Below, in pieces: positions 11,243 through 21,900 of a stretch of DNA of 59,387 bases. Where the stretch lies: the NCBI GenBank assembly GCA_036784855.1, contig JAZDSV010000069.1, forward strand, positions 1 through 59,387, in the 5' to 3' direction. Position 1 is the first letter of the stretch. Each line of letters opens with the position of its first letter. A program made the translations under genes and the position numbers. Under the pieces are notes generated by a model. That model was not told where the DNA came from, searched no databases, and saw only the letters and a program-made list of their open reading frames with translations. The stretch comes from Aphelidium insulamus. Lineage: Eukaryota; Aphelidiomycota; Aphelidea; Aphelidiaceae.

Positions 11243-14200
11243 ATGGTCAGTACACGCGCTGCCAAGAAGCAGACGTGCACGGGCAAGGAGAACGTGCCAC
11301 TAGGAGAAACACTGTCGGCGGTGAATGTGAGCTCGGCGTCCGAATCAAGCACAGCAAAATTCACTGTGGATCCAGAAAGTGCCGCTTTGAACCCCGCCTG
11401 TTCAGCCACCGCCACGTCCACACTGCGCGCAGACTCCATGACCACTGCCGGTAGGGTGGATGATGGACTGCATTGATGTGTGCGGTGGTCTCACTCGGTA
11501 TGTCAGACCTCCACGCCGATCCGTTGGACGAGGATGTTGTAGTCGTCTCCGCCACAAAGCGACAACGGAGTGACTTGACCACGACCGCTGACGACGAGCC
11601 TGCCGATGATGCCAAGATTGCCCGTGTAGAGGTTACACGCACCGCCGATGAGAAGGGCAAGGCGTGGATGCCGCGGCCGGAACAGTCGGACGCGCCCGTG
11701 AGCATTGTGACGGCTGTGGCCACTGCTAGTGCCCCAGTGGACGACACGGCATTGGCCACAGAGCTGGGCGAAAAGGCCGTCGTAACATCTACCGCACTCA
11801 CAACCACCACCACAACGGTCACAACCACTAAAAAAACTTCGAGATCGCCCACCCCGGCAGACGGCGAGGCGGAATTCTGTTGGAGCAGCATGAAGCAAGA
11901 TGTCGAGGCCAAGCACACTCCCGCAAATGACGACGGCGAAACCTATCTGCACATCCACTCCACCACCCTGACGACAAAGCGTCCACCAGCTGCCTATGAA
12001 CTGACTGTACGGTACTCGCTGTGCAAGGAGAAGATACTGCACACTGTGTCGCAAGCTTTTGGCTATGAGCGCAGTCAAGTGAAGCGGACGTTCTACTACC
12101 TGCCGGCGGACCAAGTACGCCCCGGCGTTGAACCAACCGTCGATGACTTTGACGTCGCCAACCTGAAGCCGTACAAGTCGGAGACTACGGTCATTGAAGG
12201 CGATTCCGAACGTCATGTCGTATCAAAGTCGACGCAGTTGCTGCAAGTCGGCGCAGACGGCGACAACGAGTCTGCGATTGCCACGCAACATATACTAGTG
12301 GTGTCGCAGTACTCGCGGCCGCCGGATCTATTCAACCTGCCCGTCAGTGCCAACACCTATATGCACTTTGAGGTGCAATCTGCCGATGATGGCAAGAGCA
12401 TGCTCCAAGTCTTTCTCAAGGTGAATGGGCTGTGCAAGGCGCTCAAACTCGGAGTGCCCATCCACGGCTATTGGATGATTGAGAAAAAGTTTGATGCGCT
12501 CTTCACCCGCGACTCTCTCGACGGCTACAAGTTGCAGGACACGTATGAGAATGTGGAGGCCGAAGTGCCTGAGGGGTTCGGCTTGACGCTGCGGCCGTAC
12601 CAGAAGCGAACTCTGAGCTGGCTTATCGGCCTGGAACAGAGCCACAGTCGCTCGTGGCTCACGGTGGTCGACTCGGGGCACGATTCTCTGGCTGCGTACC
12701 GACACCGTGTCCGCATATGCCCGGATGGCCCGTACTTTTCCCGCGGTCAGTTCTACAAGGAGGATCCGTGGCCAGTTGCCAAGAAGGGCAATGAACGGAA
12801 TATTCTATGTCACGGCGCAATCTTGGCCGATGATACCGGCACTGGCAAGGTATTGTTATTGATTGTTAATATCCGTTCTCCCACATTCTAATGTGATAGA
12901 CTGTCACGGTGCTGGCGCTAATACATGCACATCGGTTCACGTCGGTGCACGACTTGCTGTGGGTGTCACCGCTGGACAGGCTGCACTATCTGCCCAGTCA
13001 GTCCACGTTGGTGGTGTGTCCGGCACATCTGGCCGCCCAGTGGAAGGCAGAAGCGATGCGGTGCCTGCCCAAGTGCCGCGTCAAGATGCTGACCACAATG
13101 CACGATCACCGCAAGCTGACGTGGGACGACGTGTTGCTTGCCGATATTGTCATTGTGTCGCTAACGTTCCTGCAAAACCTAAACTACAAGGCGCGCGTTG
13201 CCGCCATCGTGTCGGACAACTATAGTGTCACACTCAACGGTCACATGTCTAATCTGCGGCGAATGGGACGGCAAAAGTATGGCAGCGTGCGGGGAGAAGT
13301 GATATTCGAGCGGATAATGTGGTGGCGCTGCGTCTCTGACGAATTCCACGAACTGGGACGCAACAAAAAGACCAAGCAGGCCACAAATTTCTTTCTCTCC
13401 GAATTGCGCTCCAACTTTTACCTCGGCGTCACGGGGTAAGCCTTTGAAGTTCTCTGCAAGCACTTCTAACAATTATTAGCACACCAATGTACCGATCGGT
13501 GGACGATGTGAAAAAGATGGCCGAATTCCTAAACACCTCGTTGCCGGCCACAGTGGAGAGCTGCAAGCTGTTTCTGGACCGCGTGGTGCGGCGCAATGAG
13601 CCCAACCTGAAACTTCCGCCGCTGCAACAGCGCCTGATCTGGGTTGATCTGTCGCCGCAGGAAATGGGACTGTTCCACATGTGCCGTGGCTCGGACCGCG
13701 AGGCCATCATGGCTTGCAATCACCATCAGCTGGTGGTGAACCTGGCCGCCAACGACACCGAGTCGCACAACATGACCATCAATGAGGTGTCGGCCATGGT
13801 GCAGGATGCGCGCAAGAAGGCAATCGCCGACAGCGAGGTCAAGGCCAAGGAGCACTTTGATTCCATGAACTACAACATGAACCTGTGCATGAACTACAAG
13901 GCCATGATGGACCGCGGCCGGGTCAGCATAACACTGGACGGGCAAAAGTACTATCTGCGAGTGCTGGTTCAGCAGTGCGAGACGCGCTGCGAGACACAGC
14001 GCCACCACTACGAGAGTGAAATGATGAAGCTGCGTGATGCCCGCGCGCAGCACACATTCTTCCAGTCGGTGCTGGACACTGTCAGCGGCATGGAGAACCA
14101 GCAGTGTCTGGTGTGTTTTGAGGATATTGGACGCACTGTGGCGCGCAAAGTGTCCATACCGTACTGCGGCCATCTGCATTGCCAGGACTGCATGACCCGC

Positions 14201-14920
14201 ATCATGCAGCTGACACCCAAACAGTGTTCCATGTGCCGGAAGACACTGTCGGAGAGCGAGGTGTACACTGTCGACTTCACCAAGCAGGATGCGCCGTCCG
14301 GCTCTGGCACTGCGACCCCGGCCGATGCCAACACTCCCGATTTCAATCAGTACGGCTCCAAACTGGCGGCATTTGTGCAATTCATCCGCAAGACCACAGC
14401 CGAAGAACCGAACGCCAAAGTCATTCTCTTTATCCAGTTTGAGCGGCTCATGGTGCTGGTGAGCAAGGCGCTGCACGAGTTCAATGTGAACCACGTGCGT
14501 GTGTTTGGACCCATCACCGCACGCACCCGTGCCGTCAACGAATTCAAGACGTCCAAGAACGTGCGACTCATTCTACTCTCGTCAGAGGACTCGGTGTCGG
14601 GTCTGCATTTGGTGGAGGGCACGCACGTGGTCGTCTTTCACCCGTTCAGCATTGACAACAGCGACGAGCTGGCCATTGCATTCGAGAAACAGGGGTAACA
14701 TCGAAGTATATTATGTGTATAGAATAAACATACTTACACAATATATAGAATTGCACGGGCGTGGCGCGGTGGACAGACGCATCCTGTGAAACTTATTCGG
14801 TTCTTGGCACGCGGCACCCTGGAACAGACGCTGGCAGATCGCCGCGGCTATCGTGACGGCGAGGACATTGAGAATATTGCAGATTTTGATCGCGGCACCG
14901 CCCCGAATGTTTTTCAGTAA
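11243..14920 (+). CDS. SNF2-family ATPase with RING finger (Rad5/SHPRH-like layout)
   Basis: Exons 11243-11450, 11507-12849, 12900-13435, 13480-14694, 14749-14920 give 1157 residues. The N-terminal ~400 residues are low-complexity (Thr/Val/Asp-rich) then a beta-rich region. Motif I is ADDTGTGK|T across the 12850-12899 intron; motif II is the unusual DEFHE near residue 664. A C3HC4 RING (CLVCFED...CGHLHCQDC...CSMC) sits near 905-950, between the two helicase lobes, as in Rad5, Rad16 and SHPRH. The second lobe ends with LLSSEDSVSGLHL and a degenerate motif VI, KQGIARAWRGGQ, completed by the last exon. Family role: DNA translocase plus ubiquitin ligase in DNA-damage tolerance or chromatin. The divergent motifs I, II and VI leave ATPase strength open. 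No HIRAN domain is recognised, so the exact orthologue is uncertain. Confidence 0.85.
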
Positions 14921-15193
14921 TATTGTAATTTTTCATGAGTATTGTAATATTTTGCGCCATGCACACAACACACATCAGCCAATGAAGATTTTTATCATGC
15001 ACATTATTCATTTGTGTTCTATTAAAGGAAGGGGGTCATATATACTTCCTTCAATAAAGTCAATAAAGGTACTGCGCTAAAACTACAGCTACCACAAACT
15101 GGACACAAATCAACAGGGAACAGGGTGGCAAAGAATGGGCGATGAGAGCGGTTTAATCAAGATGGCGCCACAATAATATCAAATCAAGACGTA

Positions 15194-16669
15194 TCATGGC
15201 TGCTTGTTCCACGGTTCTTTGCCCTTTGAGTCGAGGCCACCTTCGGGCGCATACGGGTCTCCCGGTCGCATCTACGTGCACATATTAGTAGACGGATCAA
15301 AATCTTTCATGACCATACCTGTACCTGTGCCGCGGGATCAGCGTTGATGTTGCTGCTGGGTGGTAACGCAGAACTGCTGCCAGCCGCAGCTGCCGGCGCC
15401 GCACTTGATTTGCCCACACGAGTGTTCTTGTCCACCTCGGTGACCCAGGTGCCGACCACATTGTCTTTGCGCTTCTTCTCCGCATCCTCGGCGTTGACAT
15501 ATCGCTGCTGCTGTTGCTGCTGTTTCTCGACGTCATCGACGGCGGCGGCGTTATTTGCCTCCTACAAGTTATATTAATACGAAAAAATGATAAGTAGTTC
15601 TACATCAGCCGACCATGTTGTTCTTCAACACCGTCCAGTCAAAGACATAGTCGTATACATAGCCCTCGCGTAGAAACAAATCTCTAAACAACTTTCGCAG
15701 GAACGGATAGTCGGGCTTGTCGTCGAATCGCAACTCTCGCACGTAGTTGAGGTAGGTGGCGAATTCGGAGGGGTAGCCGCGGCACAGCACCTCGGTCGAC
15801 GTCATCATCTTCTTCTCCATGATGCGATCATACTTTTGCCTCTTTGTGCCGGCGCGGAGTCCTTGCCACGGCAGCGAGCCGCGACAAAAGTACATGAGCA
15901 CGTAGCCAAGCGATTCCAAGTCATCTCGCCGCGATTGTTCTACGAGATTAAATAATTGTCTCATGCATACAACATATATATCTACATAAACGTACCAATG
16001 CCAAGGTGAGTGTTTATGGAGGCGTAGCGCGCAGTGCCAGTAAGATTCTTGTGCTCCCGGTACGGTATGTGCAGGTGGGTGCGCGGATCGCGAAACTTCT
16101 TGGCCAGCCCAAAGTCGATAATGTGAACCATGTTTCCCTTGCGACCGAGCCCCATGAGGAAATTGTCCGGCTTGATGTCGCGGTGGAGAAAGTTTTTGGC
16201 GTGCGTGTACTCGATGCGTGAAATCAGCTGGTCAGCGAGGAGGAGTACGGTCTTTAGGGAGAACTGCCGGTCGCAAAAGTTGAACAGGTCCTCCAGCGAC
16301 GGGCCAAGCAGGTCCAGCACCATGGCATAATAATCACCAAAGTTGCCGCACCAGCGCACAAACGGAATGCCGACTACATACAGTTAGACTACTGGTACTG
16401 TGTGAGTTTACAGTGAACGCACCGCCGCCCGCTAATGACTTGTAGACTCTGGACTCGTACTCGAGCTGCGGGTGACGAGCACGCAGCGACTCCAGCTTGA
16501 TGGCCACCTGTTCCCCGTTGGTAACATTGACGCCTGTGCCAAAGGTTAGAATGGATGCTGTCGAGTGGCGCCTGCACGCACCGACGTAGATGTCGCCGAA
16601 TGAGCCGGCACCTATCTTGCGGCCCAGTCGGTACTTGTTGGCAATGAGGACCTCGCCGGTGGTATTCAT
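15194..16669 (-). CDS. Casein kinase 1
   Basis: Ser/Thr kinase of the CK1 family (yeast Hrr25/Yck relatives), acting in vesicle traffic, DNA repair and signalling. Exons on minus: 16669-16582, 16533-16423, 16373-15996, 15939 to about 15607, then two tail exons ending at 15194. The ATP loop [38 protein letters not shown] and the CK1 signature [29 protein letters not shown] are all intact. The first intron (16534-16581, 48 nt) has no stop and is a multiple of three; retaining it would insert 16 residues in the glycine-rich region, so splicing is required for a normal kinase. The 52-nt intron near 15555-15606 has a weak donor (GTCGGC); without it the protein stops shortly after the kinase domain. 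With it a Gln-rich, then Ala/Ser-rich tail follows, ending KEPWNKQP. Confidence 0.93.
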
Positions 16670-18010
16670 GGGATCCACTATGAGGGTGAAAGGACAGGCG
16701 GTTAGCAGCCGCACAGGGCCTAGCAGAGAACAGGGAGGGCAACGTACTCGTTCCAGGCAGGGTGTGGGTGTGTATTGGGTGTAAGTGTCGAGTGTGCGGG
16801 CCCACCGGATCAGATAACGTCTTTACAGCCGCGGGCTTGCTTGCTGCAGTGCCTCTGGGCTAGAAATGAGAGAGCGAAAGGCAGAGACAGAGAGTGCGCG
16901 CCGGTGTGCAAGCAAGAGTCGCCGAGTGCGGAGACGGCGGCGAGCGCTTAAAAACGGGCAGAGCGCGCTTATACGCAAACAGCCAGGGTTGTGCAGGGCC
17001 TTGACATTTCTCGTTCAATAATTCACAAATCATTATGTTGCATTACGGGCTGCTAATGTATGCATTTATGGTTTATAGGTATCGGTTTATAAGTGCGGTT
17101 TATAAGTAGACAGAGTGTTTATGGCTGCGCATAATTGGCGTGTACCCTGTGAATATGTGGTTGAATCTCTAATTTGTTAACGCTGTCGTATAACCGTGTC
17201 TCCCTTCCAGTCTCATTCACAATGCAATAAGCTTTTTTTGAGAATCTTGGACGTTGCAAGGACCATTAAATTAAGATATCGAGCTGGATGCACTGCATTG
17301 AAGTTTGTGCAGCCATTGCCGTAACCAAAGACTTGGTCATGCGCAATGCGACGCTAGAGCAAAAAGTCCAGTGGTCAACGGCAATGGCGACGATGGCGCT
17401 ACTGGAGCTGATCAAAAAACTTTGAAGACCATTCCCGCGGTCTCCGAGGCCTTCTCCGTTTTCGAAAATGATGCCAACACAATGTGCTAGTGCGGATGCC
17501 TTTGACAGAAAAGCCACTGTTGAAAACACACGCGGCATTGCGATCATCAGTGCCTCGTACATTTCGGGACGTGGAGCGCATAACAAGTCGGGGCAATGCG
17601 CTCTTTGACGTGTGAATGAATAGATCGTTGCAAGTTATTATATTGCAAGTAAATGTTGAAGCAGAAAAATGTAATGGATGGATGTAATGGAGCCGAAGCT
17701 TTCGCCGTTTTCCAAGAAAAACGCCATGCAGTTCTGCAACGAAGCAGAAGAACGTCGAGTTTGAACAGTCGACGCCGCAACACCGTGAGCCGTGGAGATG
17801 CTTGCTATCTTTGCTGCTTGCATGGAAAGCTTACAGGCCTTAGCAAAGCCTATCTGAAAATGTCGTGTAGATGCAAGGCTCACAGGCCTTAGTAGATTAT
17901 AGTGAGTGAGTCCATATATGGACCATATATACCACATATACCATATATAGTGAATTATAGTTCACTATAATAGTAATTTTATATATTGACCACACTCTGA
18001 TCACCTCACA
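16670..18010. other. Long intergenic region upstream of CK1 and VPS20
   Basis: About 1.3 kb with no convincing gene. 16800-16980 is GC-rich and purine-rich (GAGAGAG-type), probably the CK1 promoter side. Three copies of a GGTTTATA(A/G)G motif lie at about 17068-17108. Open frames at 17266-17586 and 17638-17937 (minus) share only a faint local similarity in their DNA (17440-17475 versus 17692-17730) and look non-coding. An AT-rich block with ATATGG/CCATAT words precedes the VPS20 start. Confidence 0.45.
17946..17969. repeat. Inverted repeat 40 bp upstream of VPS20
   Basis: Perfect 9-bp arms, TATAGTGAA and TTCACTATA, with a 6-nt spacer, ending about 41 bp before the VPS20 ATG. It lies in the AT-rich promoter-proximal block, so it may be a dimeric factor site or core-promoter structure. 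Function is not known. Confidence 0.6.
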
Positions 18011-18754
18011 ATGGGCCATCTGCTCTCCGGCAACAGGCCACCAGCTATATCGGCACAGGACCGCGCGATACTGGACCTGAAGGTGCAGCGGGACAAGCTT
18101 CGGCAGTACCAGCACCGTGCTGGACCGCGAGACCGATGTGGCCCGGCGGCATGTGGCTGCCGGCGACAAGAAGCGCGCACTGCTCGCCCTGCGCAAGAAA
18201 AAGTACCAGCAGCAGCTCATGGACAAGACGGACGCCCAGCTGGAGCACGTGGAGCAGCTGGTGAGTGTACAACACTTGCATATGCCGTGTGTGTATGTCT
18301 GTGTGTGTATGTCTGTGTGTGTATGTCTGTGTGTGTGTGTGTGTGTGCCTACCTCTGACTGCATGTCTGTACACAGGCCAATTCCATCGAGTTTGCACTG
18401 GTGGAGGCAGAGGTGGTGCGTGGACTGCAGGCAGGAAACGCGGTACTGCAGCGGCTGAATGCCGAGATGCGCGTGGAGGACGTGGAGCGGTTGATGGATG
18501 ACACGGCGGAGGCGATTGCCTACCAGCAAGAGGTGTCGGAGCTGCTCACGGGCAGCCTGTCTGCGGCGGATGACCAGGCGGCCGAGGAGGAATTGCAGAA
18601 GCTGGCGGACGAGGCCGAGGCGGCAGCCGTGGAACACAAGCTCCCCGCAGTGCCCACCACAGAACCAGTGGTCGAGGTGCCTGCCGCGGCAGACATTGCA
18701 CCACCTGCAGCCACCAAACAGTCGTCTCAGGCCGCCAAGCTGCCTGCCACTTGA
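18011..18754 (+). CDS. VPS20: ESCRT-III subunit VPS20/CHMP6, with one frameshift
   Basis: Nucleates ESCRT-III on endosomal membrane downstream of ESCRT-II. The start MGHLLS matches the myristoylation-type N-terminus of the family (MGxxxS). AQDRAILDLKVQRDKLRQYQ is helix 1; LDRETDVARR through LRKKKYQQQLMDKT is helix 2; after the intron 18261-18376, IEFALVEAEVVRGLQAGN, VERLMDDTAEAIAYQQEV and the acidic C-terminal helix follow. Between RQYQ and LDRE the reading frame shifts by one (one extra base within about 18102-18117); no intron fits there. A sequencing indel, a real mutation or recoding are all possible. The intron carries a TGTGTGTATGTC microsatellite (about 18285-18350). The Munc13-like gene starts 150 bp downstream in the same direction. 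Confidence 0.88.
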
Positions 18755-18904
18755 ATATAGTGACATGCATTTCACCGATGAAATCAGTATGCCACCTGCA
18801 TGAGCATCAATGAGGGGAACACGTGTGAGGAAAGCCCCGGTTGTTTGTTCATCTTCCGTACGTCATCTGGCAGTCTTTCGTACATTCCATCCAGAGACCC
18901 CGCC

Positions 18905-21900
18905 ATGAAGCACAGGTTGATCAATTATCTGGGCAGCAACTCTAGTGCTGCTACGGGCGATACACCGCGACGCTCTGGCGCCCAGCTGTGGTCACTGTGC
19001 GTGTGTCTACTTTCTCGTAGACACTTTTCTTACACTCTGGACACAGGCTGCGAGAGTACGTGCGCGCCGGCAAACACCGCACCTTCCTGAATGACTACGC
19101 GTCCGTGTCTGTGCGGATGCGCAAGGGCGCCATTCTTCACTTGCCGGAAGAGTACTTTTTTGATGTGAGTTTCTTCTCTCTGTGTCATGTGGTCTCTGTT
19201 CGTTTTGATCAAGGGTTGATCCTGGCTTCCGTGTAATCCTCGCTGCCAATGCTTGTGCTTACTGTGTATGTGTGCGCAGGAGGATGACACGGCCGGGGAC
19301 AAGTTTACCAAGTTGGTCACGCAGCAAGTCATCAAGATGCGCGAGGAAAAGTCGTCACGGCCGCCACCCACGCAGCCACTCTCTGCCTCTTCGCCCAACT
19401 TTACTCCCGAACAGAAGCTGGCCCTGCAAAAGGTGTGATCTATATATATATATATATATATATGTATATAATTGTATATAGTTCAGAGATAAGATATATA
19501 TATTTACACAATTAGGACGAGGAGGCATACGAAACAGCCATCAAGTGCCTGCTGTATCCACTGTTGGACCATGCGCACCTTGCCGCCGATTCCGTGGATG
19601 AGTTGTCGCAGCATCCATCGCCCACATTCTCGGATGATGCGTCCCATCGCAACAGCCGTGCCGCGGATCACACACGTGCCATAATCGCACATCTGGCCAC
19701 GTTCCTTGCGCCCCAGGGAGACTCGGCCGATGTGGCAGAAAGTGGTAGTCCCACTGGCGCTGGGAATGGAAGCACCGCAGGCAGTCGATGGCTTCATCGC
19801 CGCCGCTCAGAGCACAGCATCAAGGTACACAGTGGAACGGTTGAACAGTGTCTCCAGCACTTCACTCACACGCACACGCACACACTAACACAATGACAGG
19901 TCACGCCGGCCATACTGAAAGAGTTGCGGCGCAGTATGAAGGAGCGCATGCAGGCCGCCGACTCGTCTCGGGACCAAGTGATGCACGCCGCGCTGATCCG
20001 TTTCTACGACGACGTGATCAAGAAGCGGGCCAGTTTTGTCGTCGTGTCCACCGGTCTCACCTACGAAGATCTGGTGCAGATATTCACGGCGGGTGTGCAG
20101 CAGGAACTGAAAGCCCTGCTCCACCTCCATCTGGCACCACCGGCGGAGGAGCGTGAAGGCGGGTCGCCGGTGGAACAAGAGCACGCACAGCCACAGCAAT
20201 CAGTGGCCGACATTCTGGCACCGTACGCCAATGCCGAGGACGCGCTGAACGGGCGCGTGCAAAAGTTTATCGAGCTGCTCAAATCGGCCGTGGAACGCGC
20301 GTGCCTGGACGAGAAGGTCCAGCAACAGCAGCAACAGCAGCATCGGCGAACTGGCAGTCGCGTGCGAAGTGCCAGCGGAGCACACAGCCATCACGCCGAG
20401 TCATCGCCACATCGGCGCCAGCCATCCAGTGCCGCTCGCGGCGGGAACCATCTGCGGGCCGCCACCACCGACGCGGACTCGCGGCCGAGATTGCAAGCGC
20501 CCACAACAGACACCGGCAACAGTGACACTGTCAAGGCCGCCCCGTCGCTCACTGTGTCACTGGGTGCCGGTCTGGACCGGCTGGGACTGCGCGGCATGGT
20601 GGGCATTGGTGGTGGTGGTGGTAGTGGTAGTGGTGCAGCCCACGCCGACACGGACGGTGTCAAGTATCAGTCGCAAGAGATGCATCTCATGCTGGAGTGG
20701 CTCAAGGAGGCGTTCATGGTCGGCCGAGAGCGCCACGAACACATCCTGCACTCGCTATCCAGCTCCTACTCCGTGGAGGTCAGTGTATCTACACTTTGTA
20801 TACATAATATCTGTATGGCATGGCATATAACATTCACGTAGTCCGTGGTGCAAGACTTCACGGAGCGCCTGCAAGAGCTGGAACACGATGCGCGTATCGA
20901 AGAGGACAGCGAGAGGCTGGCAGCGCTGTACGGCGGCGCCAAACCCGACTCATTCCAGCGGTTCAGCAAGGCGGGCTATCTGTACTGGCGCAAGCTGGAG
21001 AAGCAGGAGATGCAGCGCTACATTGCACGCATAAACAAGCTCTACTTGTCCACGGGCGGCGGCGGCGGTGACAATAGCGATGAACAGCTGGACGCCAACA
21101 CCAACACCAATAATAATGTTGATAGTAGTGGCAATGCAGGCCCGCAGCTACTCGGTGACGCCAGCCGGGTGTCTGTCCGGGTGCTGGTGGTGGAGGCGCG
21201 CAATCTCACCATCAAGGACGACGACGGCACCAGCGACCCGTACGTGTCCATCAGCTACGGCGGCCAAATCTACCAGACCGAGATCGTCCCCCACTCGCTG
21301 CAGCCCTACTGGAGCCAGGAGATTACCCTGTACGTAGATAACTGACGAATTGTAAAAGTACAGTCTTACAGTCTCTTGTAGAGAGCTGGACCCCCGTGCC
21401 AAGAAGGGCAAGACGGTCAAGATCGTGGTGTGGGACCACGATGATGCCGAGGAAAAGTTCAAGGTCACGGCGCCGTTGTCAATGAAGTTTTGGCGCGACG
21501 AGGCCGACGATTTCCTGGGCCAGGTGTGCTTTGCCCCCGACGAGCTGCTGCAGATGTTGCACTCTGCGCCCGGTCGCCGCATTGACCAGTGGTTCCCGCT
21601 CCAGAAGCGCAGTCGGCGCAGCCACATTAGCGGCGACATTCACCTCATTATCGACATTGATCGCGGGCGCGGGGTGCCGCAGCAGACAGACGACGAGCAG
21701 CAAGGGACCGACACTATGGCCGCAAGCAGTCTGCACACCACGACCGACAAGGCGTCCACCATTGACACAGCGACATTTGACAACAGGGCGCCATCGGTGA
21801 TGGCCACCACAATCAAGCCAGCCCGGTTCCTAAACTACCAGCAACTGTACAAGGCTCTGCTGTACAAACTGCTCGAGTACGACGGACGCATGACGCGCGG

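Noticed and set aside
11503-12216. 237-codon minus-strand frame
   Set aside because: Antisense to the SNF2-RING exon 2; no family resemblance.
13529-14494. 321-codon minus-strand frame
   Set aside because: It lies wholly antisense to conserved SNF2-RING coding sequence; His/Leu/Val-rich composition is typical of an antisense shadow in GC-rich DNA.
16534-16581. A 16-residue CK1-specific insertion in the ATP loop
   Set aside because: The segment has GT-AG ends and a TCTAAC branch point, and removing it restores the conserved kinase sequence, so it is an intron.
17266-17937. Two minus-strand frames with a shared FENGE/LENGE-like stretch, considered as a small gene family
   Set aside because: The likeness is about 70% over roughly 35 bp only and neither frame has a domain, splice support or conservation signal.
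18285-18350. TGTGTGTATGTC array considered as a telomere- or CRISPR-like repeat
   Set aside because: It is a simple microsatellite inside the VPS20 intron with no spacers.
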